The translations under genes and the position numbers were made by a program. 64,000 nucleotides of DNA, taken from positions 744,001 to 808,000 of the forward strand of contig CAWBTA010000015.1 of assembly GCA_963791625.1 (NCBI GenBank). Direction: 5' to 3'. This document shows, piece by piece, positions 35,201 to 45,596 of this stretch (position 1 is the first letter of the stretch; each line of letters opens with the position of its first letter). The notes beneath the pieces were generated by a model. The model was not told where the DNA came from, searched no databases, and was given only the letters and a program-made list of their open reading frames with translations. This DNA is from JANMCE01 sp963791625. Lineage in GTDB: Bacteria > Actinomycetota > Acidimicrobiia > Acidimicrobiales > Ilumatobacteraceae.

Positions 35201-38200
35201 TCGTCGCGCTCGGTTCCCGGAGCCAACGGCCCCGCCAACGTGCACGACAACGGACCAGCCGGCAACGCACCGGTACAACCAGCCGGAAGCACCGAGATAT
35301 CGACACCAACCGGAGGCGAATACGACACCGTGATCGGACCCGCAGCATTCGACGGACCCGCGTTCGACACCGTGATCACCGCAGAACCCGTAGTCACCCG
35401 GCGTAATCGAAGGCGTCGACACCAACGTCGACACATCAGCCGACGGGGCCAACGCGGTCACGATCGACGGCACCGTGTTGTTCAGTGCCACCGGATCAGC
35501 CGTGGGCGAACTCGCACCGGCCGAACCACCCGACAACGAACCAGCCAGCGTCGAAGCCGGCACCGACAACAACACACCGATCGTCGCGCTGGTTCCTGGA
35601 GCCAACGGCCCAGCCAACGTGCACGACAACGGGCCAGCCGGCAACGTACCGGTACAACCGATCCGCAGCGCCGAGATATCGACACCAACCGGAGGCGAAT
35701 ACGACACCGTGATCGGACCCGCAGCATTCGACGGACCCGCGTTCGACACCGTGATCACCGCAGAACCCGTAGTCACCCGGCGTAATCGAAGGCGTCGACA
35801 CCAACGTCGACACATCAGCCGACGGGGCCAACGCGGTCACGATCGACGGCACCGTGTTGTTCAGTGCCACCGGATCAGCCGTGGGCGAACTCGCACCGGC
35901 CGAACCACCCGACAACGAACCAGCCAGCGTCGAAGCCGGCACCAACAACAACACACCGATCGTCGCGCTGGTTCCCGGAGCCAACGGCCCCGCCAACGTG
36001 CACGACAACGGACCAGCCGGCAACGCACCGGTACAACCAGCCGGAAGCACCGAGATATCGACACCAACCGGAGGCGAATACGACACCGTGATCGGACCCG
36101 CAGCATTCGACGGACCCGCGTTCGAAACCGTGATCACCGCGTTGCCAGTCTCGCCCGGCGTAATCGAAGGCGTCGACACCAACGTCGACACATCCGCCGA
36201 CGCAGGACCGACCAGTACAGAAGGGACAGAAGCATTGTTGGTCGGAACCGGATCGGCGGTGGACGACGATGCGTCCGCCGAGCCGTCGGCCAGCAATGTG
36301 CCGGGTACTGCGCTTACCGAAAGAGCAAGCGGCACAGTGATGATGACCGGTGCTGAGGGGGTCAGCGGACCGCTGACGATGCACGACAGCGGACCAGCCG
36401 GCAACGTACCGGTGCAGCCGCTGGGAAGGGCGGTGATGGCAACGCCAGTCGGCGCCGAGTACGACACCGTGATCGGACCGGCAGCATTCGACGGACCCGC
36501 GTTCGACACCGTGATCACTGCGTTACCCGTATCGCCGGGAGCAATCGTCGGGTTCGCAACTGTGGTTGCCACATCGGCTGAGCCGGCACCGATCGGCACC
36601 GTCACAGGACCGGCGTTGTTGGTTGTGGTCGGATCCGAGACGGTGGACGTCACCGATGCGGAACCCGTCAAGGTTGCGAGGGGTGTGGCACTTGCCGGAA
36701 CCGAAAGCAGCACCGGGAAGCTCAGCGGTACGCCTGGTTGGATCGGGCCTGTCACTGTGCATGACAGGGGGCCCGTCGGGATGACGCCTGTGCAGTTCGA
36801 CGGCAAGCTGACGATGGCAACGCCGAGCGGCGGGGTGAAGGTCACCGTAGCCGAAGGAGCGTCGGAGGGGCCGACGTTCGACACGGTGACCGTGGCAGTG
36901 ACGGTGGTGCCAGGCGTGATCGACGGAACCACTGTGACGATGCTCAGGTCAGCCGAGGCCGCCCCGACCGTCGCCGATGAGGGTGCCGAGTCGTTCGTGC
37001 TGTTCGGGTCGGTGTTCGGCGTCGAGACGCCGGCAGTCCCACCCGTGAGCGTTCCCGGCGTGGCGTTGGCCGGCATCGACAGCACGACCGGAATGGTGGC
37101 GACGTCGCCGGCTGCGATGGGCCCGGCGATGGTACAGGTGAGCGGGCCGGAAGGAATGGCCCCGGTGCAGCTCGCCGGAAGCGACACGATGGACACTCCG
37201 GTGGGCGGGCTGTACGTCACGGTCGCCGACGGTGCATCGGAGGGACCGATGTTCGACATGGTGATGACGGCCGTGCCGGTCGTGCCCGGCGTGATCGTCG
37301 GGGTCGAGACGGTCACCGAGACGTCCGAGGACGGCGGGCCGACAAGCAGGCTTGATGGTGCGGTGTTGTTCACAGGGGTCGGGTCGCCGGCGGCCGATGT
37401 TGCGGTCGCCGATCCGCCCGCGAGGGTGTCGCCCGGCGTGGCGTTCGCCGGCAGCGAGATCGGAACCGTGACGGTTGCCGCAGCTGCGTTTGCGATCGGG
37501 CCCGCGATGGTGCAAGTGATCGGACCGGTCAAGGGCCCGGTGCAACCGGCGGGCAGGCTGGTGATGGTGGTACCCGCGGGCGGCGAGTAGCTCACCGTGA
37601 CGGGCCCCGGATTGTCGGACGGTCCGTTGTTCGTGACGGTGATGACCGCATTGCCCGCGCCGCCGGGCGACACCGTGGGTGTGGTTATCCCGACCGCAAG
37701 GTCGCTCTGTGGTGCAGTCGTGGTGATGGTGGACGGAGCGGTGTTGTTCGCTGTGGCCGGGTCGACAGCCGAAGAAGCGATAGTCACGCTACCCCCGACC
37801 AGCGTGGACGAGGCACTCGCGGAGGAGGCGACCGCAACCTCGATGTCGAGCGACGGCGTCGCTCCGACGATGAAGGGGCCGGTGATGGTGCAGGTGATGG
37901 GACCCGCGGCCGCTCCGGTACACCCGGCCGGCAGTGAGGTGACAACGACCGTGCTTCCGGTCGGCGGGTTGTAGGTGACCGTGGCCGACACAACGTCCGA
38001 CGGGCCGTTGTTCTGGGCCGTCACGGTGACGATGCCGGTGGTGCCAGGAGTGATGGCCGGGGTGGTGGCGCTGATCACAAGGTCAGCCGATCGGGGTCCG
38101 ATAAGGGCCTCCGAGGTTGCGGTGTCGTTGCCTGGCGTCGGGTCGGCCGTCGGCGAAGTGGCCGAAGCGGTCCCACCCGTCAGCGAAACGCCGGGGATGG

Positions 38201-40940
38201 CATCGGCCGGAGCCGCCAGCAGAATGTCGATCGTGCCCGACGTGCCAGCCGCGAGGGGTCCCGCAATCGTGCATGAGAGTGGTCCGTCCAGAGGTCCGGT
38301 GCATCCCAGTGGAAGGGCAACAATCGTTGCGCCGACCGGCGGGGAATAGCCGACCGTCAGCGGCCCGTCTGCGTCGGAGGGGCCGGCATTGCTGACCGTG
38401 ATGGTCGCAGTAGCGGTGTCCCCCGGGGTGATCGTGGGCGTTGAAACGACGGTGGAAACGTCGGCCGAGCCCGGGCCGACGTTGACGGCTGCCGAGTCGG
38501 TGTTGTTGGAAGGAGTCGGATCCCCCGATGCCGAGGTCGCGCCGGTGGCGCCTCCAAAGAGGCTGACCAATGGCGTGGCACCGGCTGCGACCACCAGCGG
38601 AATGACAACGGACGTTGCCGCTCCGCTTGCGAGAGTTCCGAGCGAGCACGAGATGGGACCAGCGGTGGGGCCGGCGCAACCGGCCGGCAGGAGCGCGACA
38701 TTGACCGTCGCCCCAACAGGCGGAGTGTACGTGCCAATGGCGAGCGCGGCATCGGAGGGACCGGCGTTGGAGACGGTCATTGTGGCCGACCCCGAAGCGC
38801 CCGGTGCGATGGTGGGAGTGGTGGCCGATGAGGTCAGGTCGGAGCTTCTGGCCGATGTCGTGATGGTCGAAGACTGGGTGTCGTTCGCCGATACTGGATC
38901 AGCAGTGGTTGCTGATGCAACAACAGTGCCTCCGACGAGAGAGCTTGGTCCAGCGGCTGCCGCCGACACGAGCACGGGGATGGCGAACGATGCGGAGTCA
39001 CCGGCAGCCAGCGCACCAACGGTGCAGGTGATGGGACCGGTTGCAACGGTTCCCGTGCATCCAGCGGGGAGGGCGAGCAGGTCGACGGTCGCGCCGGTCG
39101 GCGGGTTGTACTCAACCTGAGCGTCTTCTGCGTCGGACGGGCCGCCGTTGGTAACCCCGACCGTGACGATACCGCTCGTTCCGGGCGTGACTGTCGGCGT
39201 GGTGGTCGTGGCGGAAAGGTCGGCCGAGAACGGGCCGGCGGTCACGGACATTGCTGTCGTGTTGTTACCGGCGACCGGATCGGTCATGGTCGACGAGACC
39301 GCTGCGCTGCCATCGGTGAACGACGTTGCCGGCACCGTGGACGCCGGAATCGTGAGCGCGATATTCAAAATGTTGCTTGCCGCAACACCTAGGTCGGCAA
39401 GGACGCAGGTGATCGGACCAGCGGCCGTGCCGGTACATCCGACTGGCAGGGACGAGACCACGACCGTCGTTCCGGTCGGTGGCGTGAAGGTAACCGTCGG
39501 AGCAGGTGCGATGCTCGCTCCCGCGTTCGAGATCGTGAGTGCCGTTGTGCCCGTTCCGCCGGGAGCGATGGTCGGGCTGGTGGCGGTGACCGACAGGTCG
39601 GCGGAGGGCGGAACGACAGACAGCGTCTGCGCCGTGACCGAACTGGCCAGGTTGGTGGTGCTGACGACGGTGATGTTGCTCTGACTGTTGACGTAGGTAC
39701 CGACCGAAGGCGCGGTGACAGCAACGGTAACGACGCAGCTCGACGTCGTTCCCGCCGGTATCGCGGCGCCCGCGATCTTGATGACCGTGTCGGCGGCGCC
39801 GAGCGTGCCGCCCGAACCGTCGGTGGCCGTGCCACCACAGGTATTCGAAACGACGCCGGCGGCAGCGACGGTGAGCCCGGCTGGCAGCGTGTCGTTGAAG
39901 GCCAGGCCCGTGCGGGCGACGCCGTCAGGCGCGTTGGTCACCGTGAGGGCAACGTTGGCGGTTGCGCCCGCCACCATGGATGCGGCCGAGAAGGTCTTGG
40001 TCAGCTGCGCCTTCAGTTCTCGGAACACCCAGTCGTCCTGCATCGTGGTGGTTCCGGCAGTGGTACCAAGGTTGTAGTTGATGCCGTAGCCCGAGTCGGT
40101 CGTTGGCGAGGGGTCAACGGTGTTCGGGTAGTTCCCGGCGCTGTTGACGAATCCGGTGTAGCCACAGCCGCCCTGGAACTGGCAGTAGTAGGTGGACTCG
40201 ACGTAGCTCGTCCAGGCAGGACCCGAGCGGTAGCGGAAGGCCTCAAGGGCCGGACCGACGGCGCCGGGTGCACTGAACGTGCCAACCATGGTCGTCGGCG
40301 ACGACTGGTAGAAACCGGGGCCGGCGTCGCTTCCACCAAGGAACGCGTCGACCGCGTGATAGAGCTTCACGGTCGCTGTGTTCCCGGTGGGGATGGTCAC
40401 CGCGTAGGTGTTGGTGAAGTAGTCGTTCGGATAGGTGTAATCGACCGTGAGGTTGACGGTGTACGTAAGGCCACCGACCAGCTTCGACAGGGTGGACGTC
40501 ACCGTGCCGCTGCCACCCGCGGCCGGGGTACCGGCGGTCGTGATGGTGTCCCACTGCAGGTTCGCCGCGATGTTGGTACCCACACCGGTGACCTTGGGTC
40601 CGATGACCGTCGAGCCGACGGTAAGGAAGATTCCGTTGAAGATGCTGGCGCTGGTTGTGGCACCCGGGTTGGCCGTGTTCCCGTAGACCTGGCCGCCGCC
40701 CGCCCGGTACACCTGGAACTGGCCTGAGCCGTAGTGGATCTTCAGCCCGTTGGCCGTGGTCGTGCCACCGGTGGAGTTGATGATCAGAGCCGGGCTGAAC
40801 GCTGCCGCCGGGGTCGCCGAAGTGACGACGAGACCAAGCGTGGCCGCCGCCGTGGCCGCCAGACTCACCGCCGCCCGGGCGAGGGCGTGGAGTCGATGTC
40901 CACGCCGGGGGCTTCGAGATGAGAAACCTACTAGCGACAT
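32268..40940 (-). CDS. giant DUF11-repeat, LPxTG-anchored surface protein (about 2,890 aa)
   Basis: ATG 40940 starts a signal peptide (SRSPRRGHRLHALARAAVSL, then a hydrophobic core, cleavage near TPAAAFSP). A unique N-terminal domain of about 350 residues follows, then 17 DUF11-type Ig-like repeats of about 125 residues. Each has (S)AD...P.ITPG..G, VSNAGPS and a conserved Cys pair in GCTG...GP(I/L)(S/T)C. A thrombospondin-3-like Ca2+ region (DTDGDGI, SDDDGDGLPD, DGDGDGIPDF) and a last domain precede LPVTGTD, a membrane helix and RRRR: a sortase anchor. The reading frame is broken by three +1 offsets between about 35215 and 35775, in near-identical repeats 10-12. Together they add up to one codon, and both outer parts are in the same frame. 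Likely an adhesin or surface-layer stalk. Confidence 0.8.
35205..36150. repeat. near-identical tandem 379-bp units inside the DUF11 gene
   Basis: Units beginning at 35381 and 35760, with a third related unit beginning at 36139 and a partial one before 35381, are almost identical at the DNA level, unlike the other DUF11 repeats. The spacing is 379 bases, one more than 126 codons. The extra base lies in the CCGGGTGACTACGGG segment (minus strand) where related repeats have PG.TG; a third extra base lies at about 35212 (GCTCGGTTCC against GCTGGTTCC). Confidence 0.7.
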
Positions 40941-41114
40941 AAGGCCGATCCGATCTGATGAAGGTGTGCCTGCCTCCATCGGCCCTGACCGGGGCCAGTC
41001 GCGTAAACCACCGTAAACTCTCACCAGGAGTGGTATATTCTTTGTAAAGAGCTGATTCTTGCCACGCAACGTACTCAGCGTATCTTCAGGATCAAGGAGT
41101 CCAACCCTCTTGTT

Positions 41115-41140
41115 GAGGTTGAGACTGAACCCTCAACCTC
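41115..41140. terminator. hairpin after the Met/His-rich secreted protein gene
   Basis: GAGGTTGAG (41115-41123) and CTCAACCTC (41132-41140) pair perfectly over 9 bp with an 8-base loop, 4 bases after the stop at 41145. No T-run is present. It lies between two minus-strand genes and probably ends the upstream transcript. Confidence 0.5.
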
Positions 41141-41144
41141 GGGA

Positions 41145-42002
41145 TTACTCGTAGATATCCAGAGCCAGTTCGGCCTTGTGGATGGATCCGCCGGCGTTGA
41201 ACTCGAAAAAGAGCTTGTAGACGCCATCTTTCGGGAGCTGTGCCTGAAAGACCACATCGGGACCGACAAGAACACCGGGCGTGGCGTCGCGGCCCGGATG
41301 CAGATGGGTATACGTCAGGGTCTTGGTGTCGAGCGCGACCAGGTGCCCGTATGCACCCAGGTACTCCCCCAGATCGGTCACTGGCTTGCCAGCCTTCGAA
41401 ACGGAGACGGTGAAGTTGTGGGCATGACCCACACCAATGTCACCGATAGCCGTCACGGTATAGCCATCTACCGATGTCGTTCGCCCAAGCACGAGCGGCG
41501 GTGCCGGAGCCGCCTCACCCAGTATGACCACTTCTGTCGCCAGCGTCATCTGCATCGACATAGTGCCGGGGATGATGGGCAGGGAGTCGGCGATGAATCG
41601 CCACGTTCCAGGCGTGAGCTTGGCCGTGGTTGACCACGTTCCGTCCGGCGCGAGGGTTGGGTGAATGTGCTGGTAGCCAGAGAGGTCCTTGTTCACCGCG
41701 ATGAAGTGAAGCAACTTGGTGTGCGTCTCGGAGAACCCGGTGATAGCCGTCGCTCCGTTCATGATCTTGAACGTGATGGGTGACGCGTCACCAGCTACAG
41801 GTGCTGCCAGCAGCTTCAGCTCCAGGCCATTCACCATGCCGGGCGTTCCGTCGCCGGTAGCCATGCCGTGGTTCATCCCTGCCATTCCAGCATCGGCGGT
41901 GTGCTCGTGGGGCTGGCTTTCCGCTGATGACTTTTGGAAGCGCAGGGCGATACCGCCGAAGGTCGCCGCCAAACCAACGAGCAAAAGCCACTTACGCCAC
42001 AT
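41145..42002 (-). CDS. secreted or membrane-anchored Met/His-rich protein, possibly metal-related
   Basis: ATG 42002 begins MWRKWLLLVGLAATFGGIAL, a signal peptide or anchor. It is followed by a Met/His-rich stretch (HEHTADAGMAGMNHGMATGD) of the type seen in periplasmic copper proteins. Two beta-rich domains follow, with HFIAVNKDLSGYQHIHP and GAYGHLVALDTKTLTYTHLH. These match a family of secreted proteins often found near copper or heavy-metal genes. Metal binding is inferred from composition and homology pattern. Length about 285 aa. Confidence 0.6.
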   Translation of the reverse strand: MWRKWLLLVGLAATFGGIALRFQKSSAESQPHEHTADAGMAGMNHGMATGDGTPGMVNGLELKLLAAPVAGDASPITFKIMNGATAITGFSETHTKLLHFIAVNKDLSGYQHIHPTLAPDGTWSTTAKLTPGTWRFIADSLPIIPGTMSMQMTLATEVVILGEAAPAPPLVLGRTTSVDGYTVTAIGDIGVGHAHNFTVSVSKAGKPVTDLGEYLGAYGHLVALDTKTLTYTHLHPGRDATPGVLVGPDVVFQAQLPKDGVYKLFFEFNAGGSIHKAELALDIYE

Positions 42003-42048
42003 GGCCCGCAAGCCTAGGGGTGAACCTTGAAAGGGGTCGGGGCAGGCC

Positions 42049-42561
42049 TTATTCAGCAATAGTGATGGTGACCGATGTCATCACCACGTCGTCGAATGGC
42101 TTGTCATCCGGATCGGTCTTTACGTTCTGCATCGCATCCACCACGTCGAGGCCCTTGATCACCTGACCGAACAACGAGTAGTCGGGCGGCAGCCCCACGC
42201 CGCTCTTGCCGCTGATAATAAAGAACTGCGACCCGTTGGTGTGCGGACCGGCATTGGCCATGGCCACCGACCCGATCTCGTACTGGCCGCGCTTGGGCAG
42301 CTCATCTGCAAACTCGTAGCCGGGGCCGCCCATGCCGGTGCCGGTGGGGTCGCCGCCCTGGCACATGAACCCTTTGATGATGCGATGAAAGATCACGCCG
42401 TCGTAGAACCCGGCCTGTGCCAGCGTCACGAAGTTGTTCACCGTTTTGGGCGCCTTGAGCGGATTCAACGCGATCACAATGCGACCAAGCCGGGTCTCGA
42501 TGGTTGCCGTGTAACGCTTGTCGGGGTCGATGGTCATCTCGGGTGGGTTAGTACGGGCCAT
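42049..42561 (-). CDS. ppiA: cyclophilin-type peptidyl-prolyl isomerase
   Basis: A 170-residue cyclophilin with FHRIIKGFMCQGGDPTGTG (catalytic Arg in FHRII), GSVAMANAGPHTNGSQFFI and the LFGQVIKGLDVV end. It is cytoplasmic, with no signal peptide. It is the short, bacterial type. Divergent from a second cyclophilin at 42611 with only 49 bases between the starts. Confidence 0.9.
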   Translation of the reverse strand: MARTNPPEMTIDPDKRYTATIETRLGRIVIALNPLKAPKTVNNFVTLAQAGFYDGVIFHRIIKGFMCQGGDPTGTGMGGPGYEFADELPKRGQYEIGSVAMANAGPHTNGSQFFIISGKSGVGLPPDYSLFGQVIKGLDVVDAMQNVKTDPDDKPFDDVVMTSVTITIAE

Positions 42562-42610
42562 GTCCGTATCTTCCCATGGTGCGGGTGCTCGCTGTTAGCC
42601 TCCTACACCC

Positions 42611-43114
42611 ATGACCAACCCCTCCGTTTATTTCGACATCACCATCGGCGGCGCACCGGCCGGACGCATCACGTTCGAACTGTTCGCCGACGTGGTTCCC
42701 AAGACCGCCGCCAACTTCCTGGCCCTGTGCAACGGGTCGGAAGGATTCGGCTACGCCGGGTCGGGCTTCCACCGGATCATCACCGATTTCATGTGCCAGG
42801 GTGGCGACTTCACCAACCACAACGGCACCGGTGGCAAGTCGATCTACGGCAACAAGTTCGCCGATGAAAACTTCCAGCTGAAGCACACCGAGCCCGGCTT
42901 GTTGTCCATGGCCAACGCGGGTCCGAACACCAACGGCTCACAGTTCTTCATCACCACCGTGATCACGTCGTGGCTCGACGGCAAGCACGTCGTGTTCGGC
43001 AAAGTCACCGACGGCATGGATGTCGTTCGCGCTATGGAAGCCGTCGGCAGCGGCAGCGGCAAAACCAGCGCCGAAGTCAAAATCGCCTCCTGCGGCGAAG
43101 TCGTCCCGGCCTGA
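42611..43114 (+). CDS. cyclophilin-type peptidyl-prolyl isomerase, second copy
   Basis: A 167-residue cyclophilin close to the eukaryote-like CypA pattern: RITFELFADVVPKTAANFLALC, FHRIITDFMCQGGDFTNHNG, and the SWLDGKHVVFGKV segment with the drug-binding Trp. The difference from its divergent neighbour indicates two separate lineages rather than a recent duplication. Both would accelerate prolyl isomerisation in the cytoplasm. Confidence 0.9.
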   Translation: MTNPSVYFDITIGGAPAGRITFELFADVVPKTAANFLALCNGSEGFGYAGSGFHRIITDFMCQGGDFTNHNGTGGKSIYGNKFADENFQLKHTEPGLLSMANAGPNTNGSQFFITTVITSWLDGKHVVFGKVTDGMDVVRAMEAVGSGSGKTSAEVKIASCGEVVPA

Positions 43115-43133
43115 TCAGCTGGGTTCGAGCTTT

Positions 43134-43168
43134 GTGATTCTGGTGTTGTCCTACAACATCAGAATCAC
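43134..43168. repeat. 16-bp-stem hairpin with GTTGTCCTACAAC core
   Basis: Bases 43134-43149 pair with 43153-43168 (one G-T wobble) around the loop CCT. It lies 19 bases after the cyclophilin stop and may act as a terminator, but its core recurs in the next hairpin. Confidence 0.65.
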
Positions 43169-43189
43169 AGAAGTGCTTGTGCCCGGTGT

Positions 43190-43232
43190 CTGTAGGCGCC
43201 CATGGTTGTCCTGCAACCTCACGTGCCTACAG
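43190..43232. repeat. second hairpin with the related core GTTGTCCTGCAAC
   Basis: CTGTAGGC at 43190-43197 pairs with GCCTACAG at 43225-43232, and GGTTG pairs with CAACC around TCCTG. The middle of the stem is mismatched. It shares the GTTGTCCTRCAAC centre with the hairpin at 43134, though the outer arms differ. Confidence 0.55.
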
Positions 43233-43262
43233 AACGTGTTTCAACGGTCGACATGTACGGGA

Positions 43263-43481
43263 TCATCTCGCGGTCGAGGCATTCCCGATACTTAGGGCGG
43301 CGTCGCCTGCGTAACCCAGCGCGTCCAGCTTGGGACTCACAGGCGGGTTGCCAGCACTCGAAACGTACTCATCCAGCGAGACAACCGTTTCCACGTCGTA
43401 GCCGTTCGTGCGTAGACAGTCGTTGAATGCGACCAAATGGGGATAGAACGCCGCGAGCTGTTCCGGAGTGGGTGGTTTAAC
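43263..43481 (-). pseudogene. C-terminal remnant of an unidentified protein
   Basis: The frame reads VKPPTPEQLAAFYPHLVAFN, DCLRTNGYDVETVVSLDEYV and then SAGNPPVSPKLDALG, which is clearly protein-like. It resembles the FNDCLR.NGYDV region of small secreted actinobacterial proteins. Upstream the same frame runs antisense to the VOC gene and is not coding, and there is no start. Probably a remnant. Confidence 0.4.
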
Positions 43482-43545
43482 GATGCCAAGAGCCAAAAAT
43501 CTATCCGTGCAGATAACCCAAACGGTTGCACCCAAACCGAAGAAA

Positions 43546-43962
43546 TCACCGGTTCGAGCGCAAAGGTCCGAGGAGATCCCAACGGTTGCCGGCGATATCG
43601 ACGAACACTGCGACGGCGCCGTACGACTCCTGACGTGGCGGGGAGACAAACTCGACGTTCGCTGCCTGCATCCGGGCGTAGACCCTGTCGAAGTCATCGA
43701 CGCGAAGGAACAGACCGACACGACCGGCGAACTGATCGCCGACGGTGGCGTGCTGTCGTTCGCCGTCGGCCTTTGCCAGCAGGACGCCCGTTTCCGCACC
43801 GGGCGGGCGGACGACGACCCAGCGCTTCGGTCGGCCATCATTGGTGAGCGACGGTGTGTCCTCCACAAGTTCGAAGCCGAGCACGTCGACGAAGAACCCA
43901 ATCGCCGGGTCGTAATCGTCGACGATGATTGAAACCAGCGAAACGAACTCCATCTTGCCCAT
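43546..43962 (-). CDS. VOC-family (glyoxalase/bleomycin-resistance-like) protein
   Basis: About 138 residues with the paired beta-alpha-beta-beta-beta modules of VOC proteins: SIIVDDYDPAIGFFVDVLGF, RWVVVRPPG, VGLFLRVDDFDRVYARMQAA and AVFVDIAGNRWDLL. The final Glu ligand position reads D-I-A-G-N-R-W-D-L-L, as in non-glyoxalase members. ATG 43962 (MGKMEFVS) or ATG 43953 is the start. Substrate unknown. Confidence 0.8.
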   Translation of the reverse strand: MGKMEFVSLVSIIVDDYDPAIGFFVDVLGFELVEDTPSLTNDGRPKRWVVVRPPGAETGVLLAKADGERQHATVGDQFAGRVGLFLRVDDFDRVYARMQAANVEFVSPPRQESYGAVAVFVDIAGNRWDLLGPLRSNR

Positions 43963-44105
43963 TCTGGCGCAACGAACGGCGCGACGAGCAGGCCCGGGTG
44001 GGCCTGCTCGGTGGTGCTTCATGCTGCCCGGTTCCGGTGGTTACGGCCGGGGTCGGAAGGGTTGGGTTCGGGGTGGGCCGCGTAGTTGGCGGCCGTCGGG
44101 ATTGG

Positions 44106-45216
44106 TCACGATGAGGTGTTGGCCGGGGTCCATTTTGGCGGTCCAGCCGGTTTGTGGACGATTTTGTGATGCTTGCTACAGAGGAGGGCCATGTTGTCGA
44201 TATCGGTGGGCCCGTGGTCTCGGTCGTACTCAAGAATGTGGTGCGCTTCGCATATTCCTGGTTTGCGGTGGCAGCCGGGGAACGCGCAGTGCCGGTCTCG
44301 TGCGATAAGCGCCCGCCACTGGGCAGGGGTGGCAGTGCGGACTTTGCGTGACATCCATAGCGGTTCGCCGTGTTCCCCGGTGATGATGATGTTGAGTTCC
44401 GCGTCGCACAGGAGGCGGCGGACGCGGTCGGGTGCGATGGTGGTGCCATCGGCGTATCTGGCGATGCCCGCCGTTCACATAGTCCTGCCAATCGATCAGC
44501 ACGGTCATATCGACCGATCGCCGGGCGGGGACGGGGACGTTTTGTAGGGCGCGTCGGGCCATCTCAACGAGCGCTTCGGCGTAGCGTTGTGACGCCGGCG
44601 CGACCGGCTCACCCTCCACCAACGGTGGGAGGCAGGCGTCAAGTCCGGCTTCAACGGTTTTGGCGTTGTCACCGGTGAGGGTCCCATCGAGCCGGAACCG
44701 GTTATCGAGCATCGGTGAGAAATGCAGATGATCTTGCTCGGGTTCGGGGTCGCGCTCGTCATCGAGCTCAGCTTGGGCGTGCGCGGCGAAGGTGCGCATC
44801 ACCATGACCGTGCCGTTCACATCCAACTCGGCGAGTAACGGCACACGTTCGGTCTCGGTCTCCGCGAACTTTCCAACGGTTCGCGAGGTGAGGTTCGCGG
44901 CGATCACCGATACCTGTCCGGCCGACAAGGTCCCGTCCCGGAACGCGGTAGCGGTAACCGGGAGTTGTTGCAGGAGGCGTGAGGTTTTGACGAGCCGGTT
45001 CGCTTCACCCCGGGTACAGCGACCGTGATCAGCCACCCATGCGTTCACCGACGCGTACCCCTCGATAGCCCACATCGCGGACGCCTCGAACACTGCGAGG
45101 TCAGTGATGATCGAGGCGCGGAGCCGGTCCATCAAGGCCATGCGGGTGCGTAGACCGTGACCGGTCGGGTCGGCGGTGAGCACCCAGTTTTCGAGTTCCA
45201 ACAGGTCCGCCGACAT
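44106..45216 (-). CDS. DUF222/13E12-type HNH endonuclease domain protein, frameshifted
   Basis: ATG 45216 (MSADLLELENWVL) begins the DUF222 helical domain (IITDLAVFEASAMWAIEGYA, TRGEANRLVKTSRLL, DGTLSAGQVSVIAANL). At about 44465 the frame changes by one base to give ARYADGTTIAPDRVRRLLCD, then the HNH domain with CAFPGCHRKPGICEAHHILE and LLCSKHHKIVHK, ending at 44106. The full protein has about 370 residues. It is diverged from the copy at 121-1549 (different HNH Cys spacing), so it is not a recent duplicate. Confidence 0.75.
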
Positions 45217-45398
45217 GACACCAGCATACACCTGTTCGTATAGGAATGCTATAGAAAGTTTCGAGAGTTTTGTCAAGAAAACTGTTCTCAGCCAGTCCTT
45301 ATTCGCCCTCTGAGCGATCCGCACCCCCATCACGCAGCCCCGGACCCGACAACGTCTGGCCTGCGGTCCAACCAGGCCTGCCCGCTACGCTGCTGGGC

Positions 45399-45596
45399 GT
45401 GAGTACGGATGCCGATATTGAACGGACGCGTTTGTTTGACGCTATCGAGGGTGACCTTGCGGGCGTGAGCACCGCGATGGAACGGCTCGATGGCGGCACC
45501 TACTTCACGTGTGCCACCTGCGCGAACCCGTTGGCCGATGAGGCGTTGGCGGAGAACCCCACGTTAAGCCTTTGCCCCAGCTGCCAGAACGCGTAA
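45399..45596 (+). CDS. small DksA/TraR-like C4 zinc-finger protein
   Basis: GTG 45399 gives a 65-residue protein: a helix (DADIERTRLFDAIEGDLAGV), an ALERLDGG-type linker (TAMERLDGGTYFTC) and a zinc finger made by CATC and CPSC, as in DksA/TraR-like proteins. The coiled-coil arm is too short for a true DksA. Its end overlaps the UbiB-like start by 25 bases. Confidence 0.65.
   Translation: MSTDADIERTRLFDAIEGDLAGVSTAMERLDGGTYFTCATCANPLADEALAENPTLSLCPSCQNA

Noticed and set aside
35205..36150. Regular repeats as a CRISPR array
   Set aside because: The units are 379 bases long, coding and contiguous without spacers.
35854..37590. A long open frame (578 codons) on the plus strand, opposite the DUF11 gene
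   Set aside because: It is the mirror of repetitive GC-biased codons of the minus-strand repeats; it has no start signal, no family, and its repeats follow those of the DUF11 gene.
40941..41144. A promoter for the DUF11 gene in the AT-rich stretch near 41020-41060
   Set aside because: TATACC and TTTACA-like hexamers occur, but no pair with acceptable spacing could be found.
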